From positions 248,001 to 312,000 of the forward strand of contig NZ_JAAOLX010000007.1 of the NCBI RefSeq assembly GCF_011601265.1: a stretch of DNA of 64,000 nt, in the 5' to 3' direction. The translations under genes were made by a program, and so were the position numbers. The notes under the pieces are model-generated. The model was not told where the DNA came from. It saw nothing but the letters and a program-made list of their open reading frames with translations, and searched no databases. The DNA is from Iodobacter violaceini (GTDB taxonomy: Bacteria > Pseudomonadota > Gammaproteobacteria > Burkholderiales > Chitinibacteraceae). How positions within the stretch are numbered: position 1 is the first letter of the stretch; every line of letters begins with the position of its first letter. Positions 27,714 to 36,078 of the stretch are shown one piece after another.

Positions 27714-30383
27714 ATGCACCAAAACTACAGCACCGCCATCAGGCAGCCGGCACCACAAGCCAGCGCTTTAAGTGATGCAGCCGCCGCCGGGCTGCTCAAA
27801 ACCAACGGCCTCAACGAGGTCGCTCACGACAAACCGCCTCACGCCCTCGTCCAGCTTTATCTCGCTTTTAAGAATCCCTTTGTCATGGTGCTTTTGGTAC
27901 TTGCCTTTATCACCTACTTCACCGATGTGCAGTTTGCCGAAGCGGGCGAGCAAAGCTGGGTTGGGATTATTATTCTCACCACCATGGTGACTTTAAGCAG
28001 CTTATTACGCTTCTTTCAGGAATATCGCACCGGCAAATCAGCTGAAAAACTCAAATCTCTCGTCAGCAATACCGCAACAGTGCTGCGTAAACCCGCCAAA
28101 GGCCAGACCCGCAAGCTGGAAGTACCCATGAGCCAGGTGGTCGTCGGCGATATTGTCTGCCTGCAGGCGGGGGATATGATTCCGGCAGATATCGAGCTTT
28201 TAGAATCACGTGATTTATTTGTCAGCCAGGCCGTATTAAGCGGTGAAGCGCTGCCGGTCGAGAAATACGACACGCTGGGCGACGTGGCGGAGAAATCCGC
28301 CCAGACGGCATCCAGCGAAGATGTGACCGACAGGACATCCGCGAAGCCGGGTCATCGCAGCGATGAAAGCCTGCTTGATCGCAGCAATATCTGTTTTATG
28401 GGCACCAATGTGGTGAGCGGCATCGCCACCGCCCGGGTGATTGCCACCGGCAACCATACTTACTTTGGCTCGCTGGCTAAAAATGTACTCAGCCATAAAC
28501 GCGCAGAAACCAGCTTTGATCGCGGCGTAAGCAGTGTTTCATGGCTGCTGATTCGCTTTATGCTGGTAATGGTGCCGCTGGTATTTATGATTAATGGCCT
28601 GACCAAGGGTGACTGGCTGTCGGCACTAACCTTTGCCATGGCCGTTGCCGTGGGCCTGACGCCAGAAATGCTGCCGATGATTGTTTCGGCCAATCTGGCC
28701 AAGGGCGCAATCGCCATGGCCAGGCGCAAAGTGGTGGTCAAACGGCTGAATTCGGTACAAAACTTTGGCGCAATGGATGTGTTATGCACAGATAAAACCG
28801 GCACGCTGACGCAGGATAAAATCATTCTGGAACAGCATTTTAATTGCGATGGCGAGCTGGATGAGGGGATTTTGCATCTGGCATGGCTCAATAGTGTGCA
28901 TCAGAGCGGCATGAAAAACCTGATGGATATTGCGGTGATCGAGCGCGCCGCCGAGCTGAATAACCTGCCACTTGGCTATAGCAAAATCGACGAGCTGCCC
29001 TTTGATTTTATCCGCCGCCGCCTGACCGTTGTGCTGGAAAATCGCAAAGCTCAGCAGTTGATGATTTCCAAAGGTGCGGTCGAAGAAATGCTCGCCGTAT
29101 CCACCCATTTTCAGGATGGCGATACCGTTCGCGAGCTGACACTGGCAGAGAAAATCCGCATCTTAAAGCAAACGCAGGATTACAACGCCCAGGGTTTCCG
29201 CGTGTTGCTGGTTGCCAGTAAAACCATCAGCAGCAATCAGAATCAATACAAAGTGTCCGATGAAAAAGATCTGGTGGTGCGCGGATTTCTAACCTTTCTT
29301 GACCCGCCTAAAGCATCCGCCGCCCCAGCGATTAAAGCGCTGCAAGAATATGGCGTGGCCGTCAAAGTACTGACGGGCGACAATCCGATTGTCACCAGCA
29401 AAGTCTGCCGTGATGTTGGCCTCAACCCTGGCACGCCACTCTTAGGGCCGGAAATCGAGCTTATGGACGATATCGGGCTGTGCCAGGCAGTAAGGGAATG
29501 CACAGTCTTTGCCAAGCTCACACCAATGCATAAATCACGCGTGGTGAAAGCCTTGCAAGCCAATGGCCACACTGTGGGCTTTTTGGGTGACGGGATTAAC
29601 GATGCACCCGCGCTGCGTGATGCCGATGTAGGGATTTCAGTTGATAGCGGGGCCGATATTGCCAAAGAAACTGCCGATATTATCTTGCTGGATAAAGACT
29701 TAATGGTGCTGGAAGAAGGCGTCATTAAGGGGCGGGAAACCTTCGGCAATATTCTGAAATACCTGAATATCACAGCCAGCTCTAACTTCGGCAATGTGTT
29801 CTCGGTGCTGGTCGCCTCGGCCTGGCTGCCCTGGGAGCCAATGCTGGCCATGCATTTGCTGATCCAAAACCTGATTTACGATATCTCCCAGCTGGTCTTG
29901 CCTTGGGACAAAATGGATAAGGAGTTCCTGAAAAAACCACGCAAATGGGAAGCCGGGAATATTCGCCGCTTTATGGTCTGGCTTGGCCCGACTTCATCGG
30001 TGTTTGATATCACCACCTACATCCTGATGTGGACGGTATTTGGTGCCGGAGCCGCGTATTACGCCGACGGCGGTGGCCAGAGCATTATGAATTCAGGCTG
30101 GTTTATTGTGGGGCTGGTATCACAAACCCTGGTGGTGCATATGCTGCGCACCCGCAAGATTCCGTTTATCCAAAGCCGCGCCTCGCTGCCGGTCATGGTA
30201 TCCACCGTTGTTGCCGTTGCTATCGGCTGCTGGCTGCCTTTCTCGCCACTGGCTGAATCCATCGGTTTTATATCGCTCGATTCATCCTACTGGTACTGGC
30301 TGGCCGCCACAATGCTGGGTTATATGATGCTGGCGCAGCTGGTAAAAACCATCTACATCCGCCGCTATGGGGTGTGGTTTTAA
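27714..30383 (+). CDS. mgtA: MgtA-type Mg2+-importing P-type ATPase
   Basis: An 889-aa P3-type ATPase of the inner membrane importing Mg2+. The phosphorylation motif DKTGTLT has its Asp near residue 360; the hinge GDGINDAPALRDADVG is near 625, and the TGE-type loop reads VLSGEALPVEK. About ten helices are expected, with the conserved C-terminal LIQNLIYDISQL. The length matches MgtA/MgtB. The SD AGGAAG stands before ATG 27714. Regulation probably acts through the two leader regions upstream. A terminator follows. Confidence 0.95.
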   Translation: MHQNYSTAIRQPAPQASALSDAAAAGLLKTNGLNEVAHDKPPHALVQLYLAFKNPFVMVLLVLAFITYFTDVQFAEAGEQSWVGIIILTTMVTLSSLLRFFQEYRTGKSAEKLKSLVSNTATVLRKPAKGQTRKLEVPMSQVVVGDIVCLQAGDMIPADIELLESRDLFVSQAVLSGEALPVEKYDTLGDVAEKSAQTASSEDVTDRTSAKPGHRSDESLLDRSNICFMGTNVVSGIATARVIATGNHTYFGSLAKNVLSHKRAETSFDRGVSSVSWLLIRFMLVMVPLVFMINGLTKGDWLSALTFAMAVAVGLTPEMLPMIVSANLAKGAIAMARRKVVVKRLNSVQNFGAMDVLCTDKTGTLTQDKIILEQHFNCDGELDEGILHLAWLNSVHQSGMKNLMDIAVIERAAELNNLPLGYSKIDELPFDFIRRRLTVVLENRKAQQLMISKGAVEEMLAVSTHFQDGDTVRELTLAEKIRILKQTQDYNAQGFRVLLVASKTISSNQNQYKVSDEKDLVVRGFLTFLDPPKASAAPAIKALQEYGVAVKVLTGDNPIVTSKVCRDVGLNPGTPLLGPEIELMDDIGLCQAVRECTVFAKLTPMHKSRVVKALQANGHTVGFLGDGINDAPALRDADVGISVDSGADIAKETADIILLDKDLMVLEEGVIKGRETFGNILKYLNITASSNFGNVFSVLVASAWLPWEPMLAMHLLIQNLIYDISQLVLPWDKMDKEFLKKPRKWEAGNIRRFMVWLGPTSSVFDITTYILMWTVFGAGAAYYADGGGQSIMNSGWFIVGLVSQTLVVHMLRTRKIPFIQSRASLPVMVSTVVAVAIGCWLPFSPLAESIGFISLDSSYWYWLAATMLGYMMLAQLVKTIYIRRYGVWF

Positions 30384-30415
30384 AATTGTAAGTATTTAAG
30401 CTTAATCACTTCACG

Positions 30416-30450
30416 GCTTCAAAGGCTCCCCCTTTGAAGCCATTTTTTTA
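30416..30450 (+). terminator. Rho-independent terminator after mgtA
   Basis: A 10-bp perfect stem GGCTTCAAAG/CTTTGAAGCC with a 7-nt loop, followed by A and seven T residues. Confidence 0.93.
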
Positions 30451-30774
30451 CCGCTTAAAACAAGGTGAATTTTTATGAATGCGCTCAGAAATTCAATTGA
30501 AGTTTTAAGTACTTGTTGTAAAAAAACAAAGAGATAGCAAAAATCAAACTACTTAAAATCGGTGTATCTCATAGCTTTTCCTCGTGTATTTCCCCCTTTT
30601 ATATGCAATAAGAATAGCATTAAACTCTTATTTTCTGACTGCCAAAAACAGAAAAAAGAAAGCCTCATGTATATTTGTCTTGCCTGTATAAAGCCGTTTT
30701 ATGTAGGAAATATTGGGACTTGCACTAATTTCAGTGCTTTTTTTGATCAACAATATAAGCAGGGATAGCTATTC
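30451..30774. other. AT-rich intergenic region before the PEP-CTERM gene
   Basis: About 320 bp, AT-rich, probably carrying the promoter of the downstream gene. A 68-codon frame inside has no SD and no recognisable domain and is judged spurious. I looked for a sigma-54 GG-N10-GC site, common before PEP-CTERM genes, and found none convincing. Confidence 0.4.
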
Positions 30775-31365
30775 ATGAAGCTTAAAACCATTACTCATTC
30801 AATTCTTTTCGCCAGCGCAATCGTCTTCTCATCCAGCTCGTTTGCAGCAGTGATCGATGTCGACTTTAATAGCTATGCTGCAGGCACTCAAATCTCAAAT
30901 CAAATTGATGGCGTTACTTTTGCCGTGCTTGGTGGCCCAGGCCCATCGGGTGCTGCGGTCATTAATCATGGCGGGCTGACCAATAGCACAGTTGGCAATT
31001 ATCCAACCGGCTCAATTTTGGAGTTAAAGTTTACCGGGCTGGCTAATCTGGTGAACTTCACTTTCAATAATTATGGAAATCCAAGTACGGGTCGTGGAGC
31101 TACCTTTTATACTGCCTATGATGCTTTAGGCTCTGTGCTGGAAACCGGCAATGTGGGAGGAGGAGGCTCATTCTCCCTTGCATCCGCTGGCATTACTGAC
31201 TTACGTTTTAACAACAATACTAATGGCAGCGAAAACTGGATTTTTGCTTTAAACACATTAAAAGCAAATGTCTCACCTGTTCCAGAACCAGAGACCTATG
31301 CCTTGATGGGCTTAGGTTTAGTGGGTTTATTTGCTGCACGCCGCCGCAAAGCAGTGAGCGCTTAA
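30775..31365 (+). CDS. PEP-CTERM sorting-domain protein
   Basis: A 196-aa exported protein with a signal peptide ending SSSSFAA, a Gly/Asn-rich beta-type body, and a C-terminal VPEPETYALMGLGL helix ending in AARRRK. This tripartite tail is the PEP-CTERM signal recognised by exosortase (EpsH), linked to exopolysaccharide-producing bacteria. No exosortase is in the window. The body resembles small choice-of-anchor proteins but I cannot name it. ATG 30775 is preceded by AGGGATAG. It is flanked by terminators and so is monocistronic. Confidence 0.9.
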   Translation: MKLKTITHSILFASAIVFSSSSFAAVIDVDFNSYAAGTQISNQIDGVTFAVLGGPGPSGAAVINHGGLTNSTVGNYPTGSILELKFTGLANLVNFTFNNYGNPSTGRGATFYTAYDALGSVLETGNVGGGGSFSLASAGITDLRFNNNTNGSENWIFALNTLKANVSPVPEPETYALMGLGLVGLFAARRRKAVSA

Positions 31366-31376
31366 TCCTCCTCACC

Positions 31377-31415
31377 AAGCAAAAAATCCAGCGATTTTCG
31401 CTGGATTTTTTGCTT
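31377..31415 (+). terminator. Bidirectional Rho-independent terminator
   Basis: A-run, stem ATCCAGCGA/TCGCTGGAT with TT loop, T-run, just after the PEP-CTERM gene. It can serve both this gene and the convergent dctR-like gene. Confidence 0.92.
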
Positions 31416-31432
31416 TATACATCCTCACCTTA

Positions 31433-32026
31433 TCAATGCCCCAGCAACAACTGTGATAAATCCAGCGCCGAGCGCACGCCCATTTTGGCAAAGACATTGG
31501 CGCGGTGGACTTCTACCGTGCGGATGGCGATTTGCATTTCGTCGGCAATTTGCTTGTTGAGCTTGCCCTGTAAAATCCAATCCATCACCTCGCGCTCGCG
31601 GGGTGTAATCGAGGCAAGGCGTTTTTCTAATAACTGCTGATTACCGCGCACAGAATGGCGGCCAATAGCCACCTCCAATGCATCATTAACCCGCTCCAGC
31701 AATTTCTTTTCACTGCATGGCTTTTCTAAAAAATCAAAAGCGCCCTGCTGAATCGCCTGCACCGCCATCGGAATATCACCGTGCCCAGATAAGAACAGCA
31801 CAATCAGCTCGCTGCCCAGCTCGTACATCTGCCTGAATACTTCCGGCCCGCTCAAGCCCGGCATACGCACATCGAGCAGCACCACGCCTTCGCTGCCGGC
31901 ATCGATGGCGGCTAGAAATTCTTCGCCCCCCTCAAAGGCATGCACGGTATAGCCATGGGAAAGCAATAACAGGCCAAGTGAATCTCTCACGGCAATATCA
32001 TCGTCAACCAAATAAACTGTTTTCAT
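31433..32026 (-). CDS. dctR: FixJ/DctR-type response regulator
   Basis: A 197-aa transcription factor with a receiver domain (VYLVDDDIAVRDS; phosphoacceptor Asp in LLDVRMPG near residue 52; Lys in FLEKPC) and a LuxR-type HTH (ITPREREVMDWILQGKLNKQ onward) at 137-192. It overlaps the sensor kinase gene by ATGA, and the pair is divergent from a TRAP transporter. This matches the DctS/DctR arrangement of Rhodobacter capsulatus controlling dctPQM. The symbol rests on family plus context. Confidence 0.8.
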   Translation of the reverse strand: MKTVYLVDDDIAVRDSLGLLLLSHGYTVHAFEGGEEFLAAIDAGSEGVVLLDVRMPGLSGPEVFRQMYELGSELIVLFLSGHGDIPMAVQAIQQGAFDFLEKPCSEKKLLERVNDALEVAIGRHSVRGNQQLLEKRLASITPREREVMDWILQGKLNKQIADEMQIAIRTVEVHRANVFAKMGVRSALDLSQLLLGH

Positions 32027-33921
32027 CGTGGAAGGCTCATATAAAAATAGGTGCCGCCCTGTGGGTGGGCTTCAAACCATAGTTTGCCACGATGCTGCTC
32101 TAAAATAGAACGACAAATATTCAGCCCAATGCCCATTCCCAGCGATTTGGTGGTAAAAAACGCATCGAACATCCGGCTAGCCACTTCAGGTGCAATGCCT
32201 GAACCACGATCACAGACGGATAAATACACTGTCGTTTCGTCGCAATAGGTAGCCAGCCACACATCACGACGGCTTTGTGGTTGCTCACTGCTGGCATCCA
32301 GCGCGTTTCGCAGCAAATTCAGGACCACTTGCCCCAGCAAAACTTCATCCGCCGCAATCAGAGGCAGTGTGGCTCCCAAATTAAAATGTAAACGCACTCC
32401 CTGGCTGCGTGCACTGGCATCAATCAGCTCAAAAGCATTACTGGCAATATGATTGATATCGCAAGGCGCGCAATGAGGCGTGCGTTTTTGTACAAATTCG
32501 CGGATACGTTTCACCACGGCGGCGGCACGGTGTGCCTGACCAGCAATTTTGCTGAGCGTTGAATCCAGCAACTCGTGGTTATTCTGATTGGCAAACTGGC
32601 GGGCTGCGCTGGCGTAATTGCTCATCGCCATCAAAGGCTGGTTTAACTCATGCGCCAGAGTGGACGCCATTTCTCCCATGGTGATCAGCTTGCCGGTGTG
32701 ACGCAGCATTTCCTCCTGCTCGCGCTCCCTTGCTTCAGCTGCTTTTAAGGCCGTGATATCCACCACTGAGCTCATCCAGCCTCGCTGCTTGCCAGTGGCA
32801 TCAATCAAAGGCGTGGTGTAAACGCGGGTGGCAACCAGATGGCCATCCCGGTGCCGCACCATTGATTCAAACCCATCATGCGGCGCACGGCCACTGAGCA
32901 CGATCTCGTTTTGCGCCTGATGCCCGGCAATATCTTCCGGATTCCAGTAAGGATAAGGCGGCAGCGCACCTATCAGCTCTTCGGCGCTATAGCCCACCAT
33001 GCCGCAAAAGGCTGGATTTACATAGACAATGCGGCCATCCATATCGCGGGCGCGCATCCCTACCGAAAGCGAGTCTTCCATGGCGGTGCGAAATGCGTGC
33101 TCTTCCCTGAGCGCGTTTTCTGCCAGTAATCGCGCCTGCATCTGGCGGCGCAAACGCCACCAGCTGAACAGCACAATTAAGGCCAGCCCCAGCACACTGG
33201 CAATCAGCAGTTTTTGTACAAGCCCGGTTGGATGACGGTAAGCCGTGATGCGCAGCAGCAAGCCACTGCTGACTAAATCGAAAGGAAGCTGATAGCTGAG
33301 ATTAGTTTCGTCTGCCTCGATTTTGGATTTACTGGCGACTTCCCTGCCATCCGCATCAATCATCTCCAGCCGGTATTTGTAGGCAAACCACCACGGCACC
33401 TGCTGCTCCAACAGCTTGTGCAGCGCAATGGATGCCACCAGCTCTAAATCATGCTCGGCCAAAATCAGCGCAATCATTCCCTTGGGATAAAGCGGCAAGG
33501 TATAACTTGGCCGCCCTATCCCCTGCGCCAAAGCAATCGGCTCACGGGTCACTTCTGCCGATAAATGCTGACCATAGCTAAAGCTCTGGTTTTTAGTACG
33601 CAGCTGAATGCCGGTAATCGCCGCATTTGCGCCAATAATTAAACGCGCACGGCTTCGAAACTCGGCCTCGCTTAAGCTGCCATCACGGGATTGCTCCAGG
33701 AGCGCGGCCAGGCGCTCTTCAGATTGCCCCAGCACAAAACGCAAATTCTGCTCTACCCACAGCACATCATTAATCAGCACCAGCCGTGCTTCTTCACGCT
33801 CGCCATGGCGCAAATAGGCAAATAACCCTAATACCGTGGCCAAAAACAAGACCAGTGCCACCCTGGGCAGAAACCAGGGGTGAGTACTCAGGCGAAGTGA
33901 AAGAGTAGTAAGCAAACGCAT
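32023..33921 (-). CDS. dctS: PAS-domain sensor histidine kinase, DctS-type
   Basis: A 632-aa membrane kinase. TM1 (VALVLFLATVLGLFAYL, ~20-37) and TM2 (IASVLGLALIVLFSWW, ~235-250) enclose a periplasmic sensor domain. Then come a PAS domain (~275-390, VYVNPAFCGMVGYSAEEL), a HisKA H-box (STLAHELNQPLMAM, His near 422), and an HATPase_c domain (NLLRNALDASSE, DRGSGIAP, GMGIGLNICRSI). It probably senses C4-dicarboxylates and phosphorylates the overlapping DctR-like regulator. The FixL/DctS family call is strong; the ligand is inferred from the neighbouring transporter. Confidence 0.85.
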   Translation of the reverse strand: MRLLTTLSLRLSTHPWFLPRVALVLFLATVLGLFAYLRHGEREEARLVLINDVLWVEQNLRFVLGQSEERLAALLEQSRDGSLSEAEFRSRARLIIGANAAITGIQLRTKNQSFSYGQHLSAEVTREPIALAQGIGRPSYTLPLYPKGMIALILAEHDLELVASIALHKLLEQQVPWWFAYKYRLEMIDADGREVASKSKIEADETNLSYQLPFDLVSSGLLLRITAYRHPTGLVQKLLIASVLGLALIVLFSWWRLRRQMQARLLAENALREEHAFRTAMEDSLSVGMRARDMDGRIVYVNPAFCGMVGYSAEELIGALPPYPYWNPEDIAGHQAQNEIVLSGRAPHDGFESMVRHRDGHLVATRVYTTPLIDATGKQRGWMSSVVDITALKAAEAREREQEEMLRHTGKLITMGEMASTLAHELNQPLMAMSNYASAARQFANQNNHELLDSTLSKIAGQAHRAAAVVKRIREFVQKRTPHCAPCDINHIASNAFELIDASARSQGVRLHFNLGATLPLIAADEVLLGQVVLNLLRNALDASSEQPQSRRDVWLATYCDETTVYLSVCDRGSGIAPEVASRMFDAFFTTKSLGMGIGLNICRSILEQHRGKLWFEAHPQGGTYFYMSLPR

Positions 33922-33954
33922 GCTCCAATGTTAGCACAGCGCAATTTCAGACTT

Positions 33955-33972
33955 ACTGTGGTTTACCACAGT
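33955..33972. promoter_or_regulatory. Palindromic operator candidate in the dctS / dctP divergent region
   Basis: ACTGTGGTTTACCACAGT: two 7-bp arms around a 4-bp centre, lying 34 bp before dctS and 76 bp before dctP. A likely site for the DctR-type regulator or another dimeric factor. A partial extra half, AACCACAA, follows at ~33979. Confidence 0.5.
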
Positions 33973-34047
33973 CGTGACAACCACAATTGAAAGCGCATTC
34001 TGACTGATCAACAATCATCTATACATTCAACAGCTTTGGAGATTGTA

Positions 34048-35043
34048 ATGCGTACTTTACTAACGGCCATTCTGGCTCTTACTGTCACTTCTTCCTTCGC
34101 GGCCGAAGCGCCGATCGTGATCAAGTTCAGCCACGTTGTTGCCGTTGATACCCCCAAGGGCAAAGCTGCTGATTACTTCAAAAAAATCGCCGAAGAGCGC
34201 ACCAAAGGCCGGGTTAAGGTAGAAGTTTATCCAAACAGCCAGCTGTACAAAGACAAAGAAGAAATGGAAGCGCTGCAATTGGGCGCAGTACAAATGCTGG
34301 CCCCCAGCCTGGCTAAATTTGGCCCGCTGGGTGTGAAAGAATTCGAGATTTTCGATCTGCCTTATATTTTTGACAGCTACGCCGAAGTCGATAAGGTCAT
34401 GAAAGGCCCGATTGGCGCCAAACTGTTTACCAAGCTGGAAACCAAGGGCATTAAAGCACTGGGCTTCTGGGAAAATGGCTTTAAAAACTTCTCGAGCAAC
34501 AAACCCATCCGCACGCCAGACGATCTGCGCGGCATGAAAGTGCGCATTCAATCCTCCAAAGTACTGGACGAAGAAATGCGTGCCGTGGGTGCCCTGCCAC
34601 AGGTGATGGCATTTTCTGAGGTTTACCAGGCACTGCAAACCGGCGTAGTAGACGGCACCGAGCTGGAGCCATCGAATCTTTACACCAGCAAAGCCTTTGA
34701 AGTGCAAAAACACCTGACACTGACCAACCACGGCTTCCTTGGCTATGCAGTGATCGTCAACAAAACCTTCTGGGAAGGCCTGCCTGCCGACATTCGCGCC
34801 ACGCTCACTACGGCAATGAATGACTCATCCAATTACGCCAACCAGATTGCCAAACAAGAAACCGACAAAGCTCTGGCCGCCATCAAAGCCAGCGGCAAAA
34901 CCACCATCTACACCCCAACCACCGCCGAGCGCGCAGCCTTTCGCAAAGCCCTCATCCCCGTCCACCAAAAAATGTCCTCCCGCTTTGGTCAGGACTTGCT
35001 GACCGAGATTTATAAAGAGACCGCTTTTAAGCCGGTTGAGTAA
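34048..35043 (+). CDS. dctP: DctP, TRAP transporter solute-binding protein
   Basis: Periplasmic binding protein for C4-dicarboxylates (succinate, malate, fumarate) or related organic acids. ATG 34048, after SD GGAGA, gives 331 aa with signal peptide MRTLLTAILALTVTSSFAA; a TTG at 34036 would start inside the SD. DctP-family landmarks include KFSHVVAVDTPKGKAADYFK, the LRGMKVRIQSSKVLDEEM region with the carboxylate-binding Arg, and GVVDGTELEPSNLYTSK. The dispersed element separates it from dctQ. Confidence 0.92.
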   Translation: MRTLLTAILALTVTSSFAAEAPIVIKFSHVVAVDTPKGKAADYFKKIAEERTKGRVKVEVYPNSQLYKDKEEMEALQLGAVQMLAPSLAKFGPLGVKEFEIFDLPYIFDSYAEVDKVMKGPIGAKLFTKLETKGIKALGFWENGFKNFSSNKPIRTPDDLRGMKVRIQSSKVLDEEMRAVGALPQVMAFSEVYQALQTGVVDGTELEPSNLYTSKAFEVQKHLTLTNHGFLGYAVIVNKTFWEGLPADIRATLTTAMNDSSNYANQIAKQETDKALAAIKASGKTTIYTPTTAERAAFRKALIPVHQKMSSRFGQDLLTEIYKETAFKPVE

Positions 35044-35100
35044 ATTGACTTAAGGGGGCTCAACGCAAAGTGGTTTGCATTTGCAAACAAATAGACAAGC

Positions 35101-35368
35101 AATAACCACGCTCTGCGAATGGGGCTTAAGAGCCCCCCCTTGAAACACGCCGAGGCGAGGAACAAGCGGGCGGGATTTCGGCGAGGACTGTTTGAGCGAG
35201 CTTGCGAGCGAGTTCCGCAGCCGCCGCTGTCCGCAGATGAGGGGCTTTCGTGTTTCGCGGGGTCGCCTTCTTTGCTTCCTTTCTTGGCCGTTCAAGAAAG
35301 GGAGTCCCCTGCGGGGGATTCCCGCACCTAAATCAACGTGCCGAAGGCACTAAAAAGACTTTTTTGAC
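35101..35368 (+). repeat. Dispersed intergenic element, copy B (full length)
   Basis: The best-preserved copy, about 268 bp, from AATAACCACGCTCT through GAAACACGCC, GAGGAACAAGCGGG, CTGTCCGCAG, GGGGCTTTCGTGTTTCG, TCGCCTTCTTTGCTTCC, TTCAAGAAAGGGAGTCCCC, to AATCAACGTGCCGAAGGCAC and TAAAAAGACTTTTTTGAC. GTGCC-GAA-GGCAC plus the T-run looks like a terminator. It lies between dctP and dctQ, inside what should be one operon. ORFs within it are spurious. Confidence 0.85.
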
Positions 35369-35466
35369 CTTACTTAGCAATCAAATAAAAACCGCGGCGT
35401 CCACCCGCCCTACGAGGGGCCACAAGCCCCTCTTAAAACAAAACCACCGTCCCTTCGGAGACTTTC

Positions 35467-36078
35467 ATGAAAATACTCGATCACCTGGAAGAGTGGCTGA
35501 TTGCCTCGCTGATGGCAGTGGCGACGCTGGTGATTTTTATCGCCGTGCTCCATCGCTACGCCTCCGGAGCCCATCTGCCCATCATCCAAAACTGGCTGCT
35601 CAGCATCAACCTCTCATGGGCTCAGGAGCTGTGCATTATTTTATTTGTATGGATGGCTAAATTTGGCGCGGCCTATGGGGTGCGCACCGGTATTCACGTG
35701 GGTGTGGATGTGATGATTAACCGGCTGGAGCCAAAATATCGCGCCACCTTTGTGATGCTGGGCCTGCTTGCTGGCGCACTGTTTACCGGCATTGTGGCCG
35801 TGCTTGGCTCGCAATTTGTTTGGGGAAATGGCGCGCACTATGCCTTTACCCACGCTTTGGGAATGACCGTGGGCAATCTCTACGAAGGCCCGACCACGCC
35901 TGATCTGGAATGGCCAACATGGATGGTGTACAGCGCCATTCCCCTTGGCACCAGCCTGATGTGTTTCCGGTTTTTACAAGTAGCAGCCACCTTTATGCGT
36001 ACCGGCGAGCTGCCTCATCATGACGTAGCGCACGTTGAAGGCTTAGAAGAAGAAGAAGAAGAAGGAAAACCAGCATGA
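35467..36078 (+). CDS. dctQ: DctQ, TRAP transporter small membrane subunit
   Basis: A 203-aa protein with four membrane helices, DctQ family. The sequence WAQELCIILFVWMAKFGAAY carries the conserved E-x(4)-LFVWM-x-F motif. A C-terminal acidic tail (EGLEEEEEE) follows. It overlaps dctM by ATGA and forms the membrane complex with it. It is somewhat longer than minimal DctQ proteins. Confidence 0.9.
   Translation: MKILDHLEEWLIASLMAVATLVIFIAVLHRYASGAHLPIIQNWLLSINLSWAQELCIILFVWMAKFGAAYGVRTGIHVGVDVMINRLEPKYRATFVMLGLLAGALFTGIVAVLGSQFVWGNGAHYAFTHALGMTVGNLYEGPTTPDLEWPTWMVYSAIPLGTSLMCFRFLQVAATFMRTGELPHHDVAHVEGLEEEEEEGKPA

Noticed and set aside
27474-27758. 94-aa minus-strand ORF opposite the mgtA leader
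   Set aside because: No SD or domain; it overlaps the mgtA start and the conserved-looking leader hairpins.
30562-30768. 68-aa ORF before the PEP-CTERM gene
   Set aside because: No SD, AT-driven composition, and it ends just before the true gene; likely promoter region.
30451-30774. Sigma-54 promoter before the PEP-CTERM gene
   Set aside because: TGGGAC and TTGC-like strings are present but not at the required GG-N10-GC spacing.
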